In this document: positions 35,511 to 44,485 of the stretch, in pieces
How positions within the stretch are numbered: position 1 is the first letter of the stretch
Layout: the number at the start of each line of letters is the position of its first letter
Origin: Ferruginibacter sp.
GTDB taxonomy: Bacteria; Bacteroidota; Bacteroidia; Chitinophagales; Chitinophagaceae
Assembly (NCBI GenBank): GCA_028288705.1
Contig: JAQBNH010000019.1
Span: forward strand, 1 to 64,000
Length of the DNA: 64,000 nucleotides
Reading direction: 5' to 3'
Made by a program: the position numbers and the translations under genes
Notes under the pieces: generated by a model
What the model was told of the DNA's origin: nothing
What the model saw: the letters and a program-made list of their open reading frames with translations, nothing else
Databases searched by the model: none

Positions 35511-37199
35511 ATGTATTGCCAAAAAAACGATCACTTTTACCTGGCGATTTTGATCCTCGTCTTTTTCGTGGCCTGTCAATCCGGGCACTCACAATCAGAA
35601 AAGGAGACAGCAGCTGCACCCGGCAGCAAAGACGAGACTGTTCAGCAAAACATTGAAGCCCTGCTCTCCAAAGCCAAAACAAACAACGGCAAAACAGACG
35701 ATGGCATAACACTCGAATTCCTGCCGGTGCTGGATGTTTGTTACGGTCAGAACGAATATCGTCCGCGCTGGAGCAGTCAGCTGCAATGGGAAAAAGCTGC
35801 AGATGAAATGCTGGCTTACCTGGACACGTCGCTCTACCAGGGATTGTTTAAAGAAGATTATCATTACAAGGAAATAAAAGCGCTTCATCAAACACTGGCC
35901 AACGATTCGCTGCATCATAGCAATAGCGTTTCCTGGGCAAAAGCCGATCTCCTGTTCACCGATGCATTTGCACATTTGCTGCAGGACCTGAGGTTTGGAC
36001 GTTTACCTGCTGACAGCCTGGTGCAGCAAACGGACCTTGGAGATACCAGCAATGGATTGCCCGCGTTTATCAATCGGGTGGGCAAACAGGAATCCGTCAA
36101 TCGTTTGCTGGCAGAAGTACAGCCTGCTCATCCGGGATACAAGGCATTACAGAAACAGCTGCATCATTTCGTGGATAGTATGGACACGAAGACGTACACT
36201 TACCTGCAATACCCTTACCGCGATTCACTGGCCTTCCTGAAAAAACTGCAGCTACGCTTTACCGAAGGCGGGGTGATGAAGAATGGCAGTACGCTAAAAG
36301 ATTCTGCGGAACTGGCCAATACCATCAAAAAATACCAGCAGCTGAAAGGATTAAAACCCGATGGTAAATTATCCGCTTCTGTGGTGAAAATGCTGAACAC
36401 TACAGACAAGGAACGGCTGAAAAGAATTGCGATTACGCTTGACCGGTACAAGCAACTTCCGGCAAAAATGCCCGCACAATATATATGGGTGAATTTGCCC
36501 GCCTATCAACTCAAGGTTTGGGATAACGATTCCGTCTTCATGGAATCGCGGATCATTTGCGGCAAGCCGGCTACGCCCACACCGCTGCTTACCAGTGCGA
36601 TCAGTGATATGATGATCTATCCCACCTGGACGGTTCCGGTGAGCATTATCTCGAAAGAAATGTTGCCGGGATTAAAAAGAAGTTCGGGTTACCTGGCAAG
36701 AAAAGGATTGAATTTGCTGAATGACAAAGGCCAGAAGATCGACCCCTCTTCGGTGAACTGGGCGAAATACACGAAAGGCATTCCCTTTAAAATACAGCAG
36801 GAGAGTGGCGACGGTAACGCTTTGGGTGTGATCAAGTTCAACTTCGAAAACCCGTATGCCGTATACTTACACGATACCAACCAGCGTTATTTATTCAAGA
36901 ATGCAGTGCGGAGCCTGAGCCATGGATGTGTGCGGGTGCAGGACTGGCAAAAACTGGCCATATATATCCTGAAATCCGACAGCCTGCAGGCTTTGCCCTC
37001 CGATTCGGCTGACTATAATACGAATATCCTGGCAACGCTGCTTGCGGCGAAGGAAAGGCAACGCATTGATGTAAAGCATAAAATCCCATTATTTATCCGT
37101 TACTTTGGCTGTGAGGTGCTGAACGGGTCGATTAAGTTCTATGATGATATTTACGGTGAAGACAGGAAGATGAGGGAAAGGTATTTTGCCGGTAAATAA
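35511..37199 (+). CDS. L,D-transpeptidase, YcbB type, lipoprotein
   Basis: 562 residues. Lipoprotein signal (lipobox VFFVAC, acyl Cys about 22). A scaffold domain follows (FLPVLDVCYGQNEYRPRWSS), then a peptidoglycan-binding domain 1 (YQQLKGLKPDGKLSASVVKM), then the YkuD catalytic domain: MMIYPTWTVPVSIISKEMLP leads to SLSHGCVRVQDW, with His471 and Cys473. It makes 3-3 cross-links in peptidoglycan. The start at 35511 gives a good signal peptide; the gene is divergent from the dipeptidase, with 71 bases between them. Confidence 0.9.
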   Translation: MYCQKNDHFYLAILILVFFVACQSGHSQSEKETAAAPGSKDETVQQNIEALLSKAKTNNGKTDDGITLEFLPVLDVCYGQNEYRPRWSSQLQWEKAADEMLAYLDTSLYQGLFKEDYHYKEIKALHQTLANDSLHHSNSVSWAKADLLFTDAFAHLLQDLRFGRLPADSLVQQTDLGDTSNGLPAFINRVGKQESVNRLLAEVQPAHPGYKALQKQLHHFVDSMDTKTYTYLQYPYRDSLAFLKKLQLRFTEGGVMKNGSTLKDSAELANTIKKYQQLKGLKPDGKLSASVVKMLNTTDKERLKRIAITLDRYKQLPAKMPAQYIWVNLPAYQLKVWDNDSVFMESRIICGKPATPTPLLTSAISDMMIYPTWTVPVSIISKEMLPGLKRSSGYLARKGLNLLNDKGQKIDPSSVNWAKYTKGIPFKIQQESGDGNALGVIKFNFENPYAVYLHDTNQRYLFKNAVRSLSHGCVRVQDWQKLAIYILKSDSLQALPSDSADYNTNILATLLAAKERQRIDVKHKIPLFIRYFGCEVLNGSIKFYDDIYGEDRKMRERYFAGK

Positions 37200-37220
37200 T
37201 TATTCACGTTAAACGCTTGC

Positions 37221-37658
37221 ATGAAGGTTATCCATTATTCTATACTATCTATCTGCTTTTTATTTTTATTGACGACCTGTCTCTTCCAGGTGGCATTACC
37301 CGCCCAGTCGAAAGAAGAAGCTACTGAACAAACATCCGGTAAAAAGAAAGGGACGATCTTATTTGGCCAGGCGAGCTTTTATGCCAATAAATTTCATGGC
37401 AGGCAAACCGCCAGTGGTGAAACGTTCAGCCAGGAAAAATATACCGCTGCCTGCAACTCCTTACCCCTCGGAACGTGGATCCAGGTGACGAATTTAAAAA
37501 ACGGAAAGATCGTTGTTGTAAAAACCAACGACCGGCTTCATCCTAAAACACGCAGGCTCGTAGACCTCACAAAGGCAGCGGCGCAAAAACTGGGCTTTGT
37601 ATCGATGGGTTTAACCCGGGTTAAAGTGGAAGTACTCGATCAAAAAAAGTATAAATAG
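37221..37658 (+). CDS. rlpA: RlpA-like double-psi beta-barrel protein
   Basis: 145 residues. N-terminal membrane/signal segment (about 1-30, with Cys20 in LLTTC a possible lipobox). The rest is one RlpA domain: GQASFYANKFHGRQTASGET, CNSLPLGTWIQVTNLKNGK and NDRLHPKTRRLVDLTKAAAQ. RlpA proteins cut naked glycan strands at the septum in some bacteria. It follows the L,D-transpeptidase after 21 bases, so the two are probably one operon. No SPOR domain is present. Confidence 0.85.
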   Translation: MKVIHYSILSICFLFLLTTCLFQVALPAQSKEEATEQTSGKKKGTILFGQASFYANKFHGRQTASGETFSQEKYTAACNSLPLGTWIQVTNLKNGKIVVVKTNDRLHPKTRRLVDLTKAAAQKLGFVSMGLTRVKVEVLDQKKYK

Positions 37659-37738
37659 GGCTGAATTACGTTAACCAGCTAACAACAAAACGGCGGAATT
37701 ATGCCGCTAAATAATTTCTCGATATGGAACTAAGCAGC

Positions 37739-37746
37739 TATTTTTG
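37739..37746 (+). promoter_or_regulatory. -7 element of the OmpA gene promoter
   Basis: TATTTTTG, a perfect TAnnTTTG, 26 bases before the start codon. It sits in the loop of GCAGC-TATTTTT-GCTGC, and a weak hairpin (GCGG-AATTATG-CCGC, 37693-37707) stands upstream. Confidence 0.45.
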
Positions 37747-37772
37747 CTGCGTTTAAGAAAAAACTGACAATT

Positions 37773-39098
37773 ATGAAGAAAACAATGCTTTCATTGCTGG
37801 CCCTGGTACTCGTTACCGCGTCGTTTGGCCAGAATGAGTACAAGAAAGCTCCGGGTTTCGCTATCCATTTGAGCTTTACTGATTTCCAAACTGCTACTGA
37901 GATACGCAACAATGGATTATCTGCCGTATTAAGAGATAACAAGTTCTACCAAACGAAACGCATGACTGCAGGTTTGGCTATGAGTTATATCCAGGGCCTT
38001 TCCGACCATGTTGATTTCGCCGGAACGCTTACAGGATCTTTCCTTGATTACCCGATCCCGAACAGGATCTCTGATGGTAGCAGGCAATTGCTGTTGGAAG
38101 CTGCTGCAACGGCTAACCTGAAATTAACAACAGACAGGTTCTGGTTCGTGCCTTTCCTGACTGCTGGTGTTGGTGCTTCCCAGTTCCAGGGACATTACGG
38201 TGCGTTTATTCCTGCAGGTGTGGGTATCCAGATCAAACTGGCCAGTGATGCATTCATTTTATTAAACTCTCAATACAGGATTCCTGTAACTGACAATACC
38301 GCTTACCATTTTTATCACAGCATGGGTATCGCTAAAACGTTCAACAAACCAAAAGTTGTGGTGCCTGTTGAAGTGCCTACTCCTGTTATCTTAGATCGTG
38401 ATGGTGATGGTATCGCTGATGCAGATGATAAATGTCCGGATACTCCAGGACTTGCTTCCCTGCAAGGTTGTCCTGATCGTGATGGTGATGGTATCGCTGA
38501 TGGTGATGATAAATGCCCTGATGTTGCCGGTTTGGCAAAATACCAGGGTTGCCCGATTCCTGATACAGACGGAGACGGCATCAACGACGAAATGGATAAA
38601 TGCCCTACAGTTAAAGGTTTTGCACGTTACCAGGGTTGCCCTATTCCGGATACCGATGGTGATGGTGTGAACGACGAAGAAGATAAATGTCCAAGTCGTC
38701 CGGGTCCGGCAAGCAACCAGGGTTGTCCTGAAATTGCTAAAGAAGTGATTGAAAAAATCAACTTCGCTGCGAAAAATGTATTCTTTGCAACAGGTAGCTA
38801 CAAACTGTTGGCTAAATCAAATAAATCTCTGGATGAAGTAGTTCGTTTAATGAAAGAAGACGAATCGCTGATGCTGGATATCGATGGCCATACAGATGCG
38901 CAGGGTACGAACGAAAGCAACCAGGTGTTGTCTGACAATCGTGCTGGTGCCGTTAAGCAATACCTCACTTCTAAAGGTATTGATGCGAGCCGCCTGAAAT
39001 CTACAGGTTATGGTGAAGAGAAACCAGTAGCTGATAACAAAACAGCTGCAGGCCGTGCGAAGAACAGGAGAACAGAAATGACTGTTAGGAATTACTAA
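37773..39098 (+). CDS. OmpA-family outer-membrane protein with TSP3 calcium repeats
   Basis: 441 residues. Signal peptide MKKTMLSLLALVLVTASFGQ, an N-terminal beta-barrel (about 25-195), four TSP type 3 repeats with Asp-rich calcium loops (DRDGDGIADADDKCPDTPGL, IPDTDGDGINDEMDKCP and others, about 208-315), and an OmpA C-terminal domain that binds peptidoglycan (DIDGHTDAQGTNESNQVLSD, RLKSTGYGEEKPVADN, RAKNRRTEM). It anchors the outer membrane to the wall. The four repeats are near copies at DNA level too (38395-38720). It follows the cell-wall gene group after 114 bases. Confidence 0.92.
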   Translation: MKKTMLSLLALVLVTASFGQNEYKKAPGFAIHLSFTDFQTATEIRNNGLSAVLRDNKFYQTKRMTAGLAMSYIQGLSDHVDFAGTLTGSFLDYPIPNRISDGSRQLLLEAAATANLKLTTDRFWFVPFLTAGVGASQFQGHYGAFIPAGVGIQIKLASDAFILLNSQYRIPVTDNTAYHFYHSMGIAKTFNKPKVVVPVEVPTPVILDRDGDGIADADDKCPDTPGLASLQGCPDRDGDGIADGDDKCPDVAGLAKYQGCPIPDTDGDGINDEMDKCPTVKGFARYQGCPIPDTDGDGVNDEEDKCPSRPGPASNQGCPEIAKEVIEKINFAAKNVFFATGSYKLLAKSNKSLDEVVRLMKEDESLMLDIDGHTDAQGTNESNQVLSDNRAGAVKQYLTSKGIDASRLKSTGYGEEKPVADNKTAAGRAKNRRTEMTVRNY

Positions 39099-39121
39099 TC
39101 GTTAGAAAATAATAAATGGAA

Positions 39122-39154
39122 AGAGCGCTCCGGTAAACGGGGCGCTTTTTTTTT
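39122..39154 (+). terminator. Terminator of the OmpA gene
   Basis: AGCGCTCCG (39124-39132) with CGGGGCGCT (39138-39146), one G-T pair, then eight T. Confidence 0.9.
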
Positions 39155-39292
39155 AACCACAGAGTTAAAAGGAGTTTTAGGCGGAGTTGCACGGAATTGT
39201 TGCCACTAAGGAAGTTCTTGCCACGAAGGCGCAAAGGCAGAAAGGAGCACAAAGGTTAAGCGCTGAGCTGCCGCCGTGTGGTCTCCCGACCT
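39155..39292 (-). repeat. Intergenic repeat, family A copy (reverse orientation)
   Basis: Reads as the reverse complement of the copies at 58.07 and 58.93 kb: CCACAGAGTTAAAAGGAGTT, then GCCACTAAGG, GCCACGAAGGCGCAAAGGCA and GAAAGGAGCACAAAGG. It ends with the palindromic TGCCGCCGTGTGGTCTCCCG (39269-39288). The whole gap 39155-39577 contains this material and no gene. Confidence 0.6.
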
Positions 39293-39376
39293 ACCGCGTG
39301 AACGTGAAGCGAGACCAACCAATATATAGCAGCTCACGATCATTGAATCGCCTTCCAAATTTTAATGATTTAGACC

Positions 39377-39576
39377 CGTTAGTCAGGAGACCCCGAACAC
39401 TCGGAGGGTACTCCCTTTTTTTGTTTTCGTTCCTTTATCGCTAGAACTCAGCAAGACTCTCTGACACACTTGGTCTACTCTGTGGTAAAACTTTAACCCG
39501 TTGGTCGGGAGACCAGACGGGGGCGTTTAAACAATTACTTCGTGCATCTTCCTGCCTTTCAGCCTTAGTGGCGAAC
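39377..39576. repeat. Further family A repeat fragments with a GGTC...GACC hairpin
   Basis: CCCGTTGGTCGGGAGACCAG and ACGGG (39498-39520) fold into a near-perfect hairpin (CCCGT-TGGTC, loop GGGA, GACCA-G-ACGGG). A degraded copy, ACCCGTTAGTCAGGAGACC, lies at about 39379-39397. CTCTGTGGTAAAACTTTAAC and GCCTTAGTGGCGAACC near the end match the 58.1 and 58.9 kb copies. Confidence 0.55.
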
Positions 39577-39577
39577 C

Positions 39578-39606
39578 AAAAAAAGCAGCCCCAACCGGGA
39601 CTGCTC
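39578..39606 (-). terminator. Terminator of nrdA
   Basis: Minus strand AGCAGTCCC pairs with GGGGCTGCT (one G-T pair), then T7. It lies just beyond the nrdA stop. Confidence 0.8.
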
Positions 39607-39633
39607 TGACTATACTAACCAATATCATTTATT

Positions 39634-42012
39634 TTATCCGCTGCAACTTATGCAACCGTCCTGCATGGTACATGTGGCACCATCGGCGATGTCAGCATCT
39701 GCATTTACCAATAGTTGTGTATCGATCAACGGCTCTGTTGTTTTACCGCCCTGCTTTTCTACCGTGAATTGCACGGCCTGTGTAGCTGCCTTGGTGCGCA
39801 GGTAATACATACCTGTTTTCAATCCTTTACGCCATGCATAAAAATGCATCGAAGTTAATTTACTGGCTGTTGGTGCATCCACAAATAAATTCAATGATTG
39901 CGACTGGCAGATAAATACCCCGCGATCCGCAGCCATGTCGATCAACGCGCGTTGCTTGATCTCCCAGACTGTTTTGTAAATCGCCTTAACGTTTTCAGGA
40001 ATGCCTTCAATCGACTGGATAGAACCGTTCTGACCCATGATCTTATTCTTCATGTCATCGTTCCAGAGATTCAGTTCAACAAGGTCTTTCAGCAAATGCT
40101 TGTTCACGATAACGAACTCACCACTCAACACCCTTCTTACATAAATATTGGAAGTGTATGGTTCAAAACATTCGTTGTTGCCCAATACCTGGGAAGTAGA
40201 AGCGGTCGGCATTGGTGCCAGTAACAAAGAGTTGCGCACGCCATGTTTCAACACTTCCGCTTTTAAAGTATACCAGTCCCAGCGTAAAGAAGGTTCCACA
40301 TTCCACATGTCAAACTGGAAAACGGCTTTGCTCACCGGAGATCCTGCATAAGTTTCGTACGGACCTTCAACGATCGCCAGGTCTTTACTGGCCGTCATTG
40401 CAGCAAAGTAGATCGTTTCAAAAATATCTTTATTCAGTTGTTTCGCTTCATCACTTTCAAAAGGCAGGCGTAACAAAATAAATGCATCTGCCAATCCCTG
40501 AACACCCAACCCAATCGGGCGATGACGCATATTTGACGTGCGTGCTTCTTCAACAGGGTAATAATTATTATCGATGATCTTGTTTAAATTGATCGCAGCC
40601 TGGTAAGCCACTTCATACAATTTATCATGATCGAATTTTCCATTGATCACATAACGGGGCAACGCAAGCGAAGCCAAATTACACACCGCCACTTCTTCCG
40701 GAGAAGTGTACTCCATGATCTCTGTACAAAGGTTGGAACTCTTGATCGTGCCTAAATTCTGCTGGTTGCTTTTGCTGTTCGCAGCATCCTTATACAGTAA
40801 ATAAGGCGTACCTGTTTCAATCTGTGCATCGAGGATCGCAAACCAGAGCTCCTGCGCCTTAATGGTTTTTCTGGCTTTACCCGCCACTTCGTAACTGGTA
40901 TATAATTTTTCAAATTCGTCGCCGTAACAATCCTGTAACCCAGGCGCTTCATTCGGGCAGAATAAACTCCACTCTGCATCTGCTTCCACGCGCTTCATAA
41001 ATAAATCACAGATCCACAAGGCATAAAAAAGATCACGTGCACGCATTTCTTCTTTACCATGATTTTTACGCAGGTCGAGGAAATCAAACACATCTGCATG
41101 CCATGGCTCCAGGTAAATCGCAAAAGCACCTTTGCGTTTTCCACCGCCCTGGTCTACGTAACGGGCGGTATCATTAAATACTTTCAGCATCGGGATAATC
41201 CCGTTGCTCGTTCCATTTGTGCCGCCGATATAACTACCCGTTGCACGAATATTATGAATCGCCAGCCCAATACCACCGGCACTTTGCGAGATCTTCGCTG
41301 TTTGTTTTAAGGTATCATAAATTCCATCAATGCTATCGTCTTTCATTGTTAGCAAAAAGCAGGAACTCATTTGTGGCTTTGGAGAACCGGCATTAAACAA
41401 CGTTGGCGTGGCATGTGTAAACCAGCGTTCGCTCATCAGGTGATAAGTCTTAATCGCTGCGTCAATATCATTTTTATGAATACCGATCGCCACACGCATA
41501 TACATATGCTGCGGGCGCTCCACGATCTTATTATCCAGTTTTAATAAGTAAGATTTTTCCAGTGTTTTAAAACCGAAATAATCAAATCCGTAATCGCGAT
41601 CATAGATGATCGTTGAATCCAGCAATTCTGCATGTTCAGCGATGATCTCCGCAACGTCGTCTGCAATCAGTGGCAATAACTTCCCGGTCTTGCGATCGGT
41701 ACATTCGTGCAATTGCTTCATTGTTTTAGAAAAACTCTTCGTCGTGTTCTTATGCAGGTTACTTACTGCGATACGGCTGGCGAGTGATGCATAGTCCGGG
41801 TGCTTCACTGTTAGGGAAGCGGAAGTTTCTGCTGCGAGATTATCCAGTTCTGTTGTGGTAACGCCATCATACAAGCCTTCAATCACTTTCTTCGCTACGT
41901 CTACCGCGTGCACAAACCTGCGGTCCAACCCATAACAGAGTTTTTCAATGCGCGCCGTGATCTTGTCGAACTTTACGCTCTCTTTTTTACCATCTCTTTT
42001 GATTACATGCAT
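39634..42012 (-). CDS. nrdA: Ribonucleoside-diphosphate reductase alpha subunit, class Ia
   Basis: 792 residues. It converts ribonucleoside diphosphates to deoxy forms. N-terminal ATP cone ([19 protein letters not shown]), first redox Cys in [11 protein letters not shown], the radical Cys and Glu in [13 protein letters not shown], and a C-terminal [12 protein letters not shown] that passes electrons from thioredoxin-type donors. The sequence resembles the eukaryotic large subunit. It follows nrdB after 44 bases, on the same transcript, under the riboswitch. A terminator follows. Confidence 0.96.
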   Translation of the reverse strand: MHVIKRDGKKESVKFDKITARIEKLCYGLDRRFVHAVDVAKKVIEGLYDGVTTTELDNLAAETSASLTVKHPDYASLASRIAVSNLHKNTTKSFSKTMKQLHECTDRKTGKLLPLIADDVAEIIAEHAELLDSTIIYDRDYGFDYFGFKTLEKSYLLKLDNKIVERPQHMYMRVAIGIHKNDIDAAIKTYHLMSERWFTHATPTLFNAGSPKPQMSSCFLLTMKDDSIDGIYDTLKQTAKISQSAGGIGLAIHNIRATGSYIGGTNGTSNGIIPMLKVFNDTARYVDQGGGKRKGAFAIYLEPWHADVFDFLDLRKNHGKEEMRARDLFYALWICDLFMKRVEADAEWSLFCPNEAPGLQDCYGDEFEKLYTSYEVAGKARKTIKAQELWFAILDAQIETGTPYLLYKDAANSKSNQQNLGTIKSSNLCTEIMEYTSPEEVAVCNLASLALPRYVINGKFDHDKLYEVAYQAAINLNKIIDNNYYPVEEARTSNMRHRPIGLGVQGLADAFILLRLPFESDEAKQLNKDIFETIYFAAMTASKDLAIVEGPYETYAGSPVSKAVFQFDMWNVEPSLRWDWYTLKAEVLKHGVRNSLLLAPMPTASTSQVLGNNECFEPYTSNIYVRRVLSGEFVIVNKHLLKDLVELNLWNDDMKNKIMGQNGSIQSIEGIPENVKAIYKTVWEIKQRALIDMAADRGVFICQSQSLNLFVDAPTASKLTSMHFYAWRKGLKTGMYYLRTKAATQAVQFTVEKQGGKTTEPLIDTQLLVNADADIADGATCTMQDGCISCSG

Positions 42013-42056
42013 AGTTATATTTTTAAACGGCCAGGCTGGCCGGGTTAGGTACCTTC

Positions 42057-43031
42057 TTAGAAATCTTCGTCCATGGAAAACGCCTGTGCATCCTTGTTTC
42101 CACCAATCACACCAGACTTTTGATAATCGCCCACGCGCTTCTCAAAGAAATTTGTTTTGCCTTCCAGCGAGATCATTTCCATGAAATCAAATGGATTGGT
42201 TGTATTGAACATTTTCGCATAGCCCAGTTCATCCAGCCAGCGGTCTGCCACAAATTCAATGTATTGTTTCATCATATCGGCATTCATCCCGATCAATCGT
42301 ACCGGTAGGGCTTCACTGATAAATTCTTTTTCTATCTCCACTGCGTCTGCGATAATGCTGTACACTTGTTCCTGGCTCAGCTTTTCACTCAACATGCCGT
42401 AGAGCAGGCAGGCGAATTCGCAATGCAGGCCCTCATCACGACTGATCAGCTCATTACTGAATGTAAGGCCCGGCATCAGTCCGCGTTTTTTCAGCCAGAA
42501 GATGGAGCAAAAGCTGCCACTGAAAAAGATGCCTTCCACCGCTGCAAAAGCCACGAGCCTTTCTGCAAAATTGCCATTCTCGATCCAGCGCAATGCCCAG
42601 TCTGCTTTTTTCTTTACCGCGGGAACGGTATCGATCGCATGAAACAGGCGATGCTTTTCAGCCGGATCCTTTATATAGGTATCGATCAGCAGCGCATAAG
42701 TTTCGCTGTGAATATTTTCCATCATGATCTGGAAGCCATAAAAACAACGGGCTTCCGGTAACTGCACTTCGCTCATGAAGTTAACGGCGAGGTTTTCATT
42801 CACGATGCCATCGCTTGCAGCAAAGAATGCCAGTACGTGAGAGATAAAGTGACGTTCGCCATCATTTAATGCCGACCAGTCTTTCATATCACTGCCCAGG
42901 TCGATCTCTTCGGCCGTCCAGAAACTGGCGACATGCTTTTTATACTGCTCCCAGACTTTCGGGTAATTGATCGGCAGGATAACAAAGCGATCCCTGTTCT
43001 CTCTTAATAAAATTTCGTCTTCTTTCTGCAT
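42057..43031 (-). CDS. nrdB: Ribonucleoside-diphosphate reductase beta subunit, class Ia
   Basis: 324 residues. It carries the di-iron centre and tyrosyl radical. Metal ligands Asp44 (AEEIDLGS), Glu105 and His108 (MMENIHSE), with the radical Tyr112 ([12 protein letters not shown]). Long segments match the human R2 subunit ([63 protein letters not shown]). The presence of Tyr112 marks it as a normal class Ia enzyme. It is the first gene after the cobalamin riboswitch, 113 bases from its 3' end. Confidence 0.96.
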   Translation of the reverse strand: MQKEDEILLRENRDRFVILPINYPKVWEQYKKHVASFWTAEEIDLGSDMKDWSALNDGERHFISHVLAFFAASDGIVNENLAVNFMSEVQLPEARCFYGFQIMMENIHSETYALLIDTYIKDPAEKHRLFHAIDTVPAVKKKADWALRWIENGNFAERLVAFAAVEGIFFSGSFCSIFWLKKRGLMPGLTFSNELISRDEGLHCEFACLLYGMLSEKLSQEQVYSIIADAVEIEKEFISEALPVRLIGMNADMMKQYIEFVADRWLDELGYAKMFNTTNPFDFMEMISLEGKTNFFEKRVGDYQKSGVIGGNKDAQAFSMDEDF

Positions 43032-43139
43032 CGTTTTTATATTGGCGGGGAGACAGGTCGGCGGGCTGATTACAAGGGAAGCGATTTCCGCATGTTGACA
43101 GTCTGGCCTTTCTCCCGAAAGCGTTCAACTTAGATTCGT

Positions 43140-43305
43140 TTATGGCAGGTCTTCTGACTTTCCATTTCCTGAGCCTTCCCGCAACCGGGGTTGCAGTGGC
43201 ATTTTCAGAGCTAATTCCGCGAACGGAACCGGATTTACAGCTACGGGGATAGTTCCGGAATTACACCGGATTCCCTATTAGTCCCGGGATTAACGGGCAC
43301 CATAA
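43140..43305 (-). promoter_or_regulatory. Cobalamin (vitamin B12) riboswitch in the nrdB leader
   Basis: Read on the minus strand, the sequence has the ordered cobalamin-riboswitch elements: TCCGGTGTAATTCCGG and the ensuing CCCCGTAGCTGTAAATCCGG, GCCACTG (+ strand 43194-43200), GGGAAGG (43174-43180), and the B12 box AGTCAGAAGACCTGCC (43144-43159). It ends 113 bases before the nrdB ATG. A small hairpin CTTTC-GGGA-GAAAG follows; I see no intrinsic terminator, so control of translation is more likely. The rest of the gap (43306-43499) shows nothing else. Confidence 0.92.
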
Positions 43306-43499
43306 ACGGACCACAACATTACAATGGAATCCTAATGTTTACCGATTAAATTATTCACCTCTTGTTGATAAGAAATGTAAATCGTGGATGGACGTGGCTT
43401 TCCAAGAAATTAATAAATAGTTGCGGTTTCAGGCGGTTATTTGGTAAGAAAACCCATCCGCTGCCGGGAGCCAAAAAGGAGCGGAGAATCTGCCGGGAA

Positions 43500-43530
43500 T
43501 AAAAGAAGGCATCCCGGGAGGATGCCTTAA
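43500..43530 (-). terminator. Terminator of the YD-repeat-like gene
   Basis: A perfect 9-base stem AAGGCATCC (43506-43514) with GGATGCCTT (43520-43528). On the minus strand it is followed by TTTTATT. Confidence 0.8.
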
Positions 43531-43555
43531 AATCTATCAATGATGTTCGTTCTGT

Positions 43556-44386
43556 TTATTTGTATTCGTACTCGATGCTGCCCATCAGTTTCCGCTCTTT
43601 CGAATATAATTTTTCGCGAACCCTCAGGCCGTTGTCGTAAGTATATTTCCACACATAATAATCATTTCCGCCTTCTTCGGTCGTGGTCATCTGCGTAAGC
43701 AAGCCGGCACCGTTGTATTCGAAGAGGTAATCCGGGTGCAGGCGTTCGCGGAAGTCATTGGATTGTACGATATCCGTCAGGCGTTTCTTTGCATCGTAAT
43801 AATAGAAGAATTTGGTTCCGCTCTTAGAATCTTTTTCAATCCCGATATTGCCTTTCTCATCCGCAGCAAACAAAATATTGGTGCTGTCCCTGCGGTTCTT
43901 GATACGCACCATTTTCTCCGGCTGGCCTTTGTCATCATAAAAATACAAATGCTCTTCGCGGATCTCATTGGTGAAATCGTCATCATCAGATTTTACTGAG
44001 GATACAATGGATTTTATCCTGCCGGCTTCATCATAGCTGTAAGAATTTTTCGTAAGGGATATGGCTGAACTGTCCGTGGTAAATTGCAAGAGGCCGGCAT
44101 CGTTAAAGATAGAAGTGAATTCAGAAGCGCCTGAAACATTAGAGCGCGTGAAGACGGTTACTTTCTTATAATCTTTACTGATCTTTTTCTGGCAGAAAAA
44201 ACCATCACTGGCGCTGCCATCATCTTCAAAACTGTTGATATTGACGGTATGTATTTTGTTATCGCGGTAAGAAGCCATGCTGGCCAGCAATTCTTTATTA
44301 CTGATGATATCTTTATAATAAAACTGGGAAAAACCTGCCAGGCTGCAAAGCGACAGGCATAAAAAGAAGACCAGGGATTTTTTCAT
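43556..44386 (-). CDS. Secreted protein with YD/RHS-like strand repeats
   Basis: 276 residues with signal peptide MKKSLVFFLCLSLCSLAGFS. Five spaced segments look like YD-type repeats: SYSYDEAGRIKSIVSS, LYFYDDKGQPEKMVRI, FYYYDAKKRLTDIVQS, LFEYNGAGLLTQMTT and KYTYDNGLRVREKL. Each has an aromatic pair, an Asp/Gly turn and a hydrophobic strand, as in RHS-related wrapping domains. It lacks the cage ends and toxin domain of true RHS proteins. I do not know its function; it is probably periplasmic or on the cell surface. Confidence 0.6.
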   Translation of the reverse strand: MKKSLVFFLCLSLCSLAGFSQFYYKDIISNKELLASMASYRDNKIHTVNINSFEDDGSASDGFFCQKKISKDYKKVTVFTRSNVSGASEFTSIFNDAGLLQFTTDSSAISLTKNSYSYDEAGRIKSIVSSVKSDDDDFTNEIREEHLYFYDDKGQPEKMVRIKNRRDSTNILFAADEKGNIGIEKDSKSGTKFFYYYDAKKRLTDIVQSNDFRERLHPDYLFEYNGAGLLTQMTTTEEGGNDYYVWKYTYDNGLRVREKLYSKERKLMGSIEYEYK

Positions 44387-44485
44387 CGGAATATATTTGT
44401 TCGTTGCCGACGAAGTTAATATGCTTCATCAGGATAACTGGTTACATGCAGTTAAACTTTATTATTTTTAACAAAATTAACTGCA

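Noticed and set aside
38395..38720. Tandem DNA repeats that could suggest a CRISPR or minisatellite
   Set aside because: They are the codons of the four TSP3 calcium-binding repeats of the OmpA protein; unit and spacing follow the protein.
39187..39444. An 85-codon frame between the OmpA gene and nrdA
   Set aside because: It lies entirely within family A repeat sequence and has no domain.
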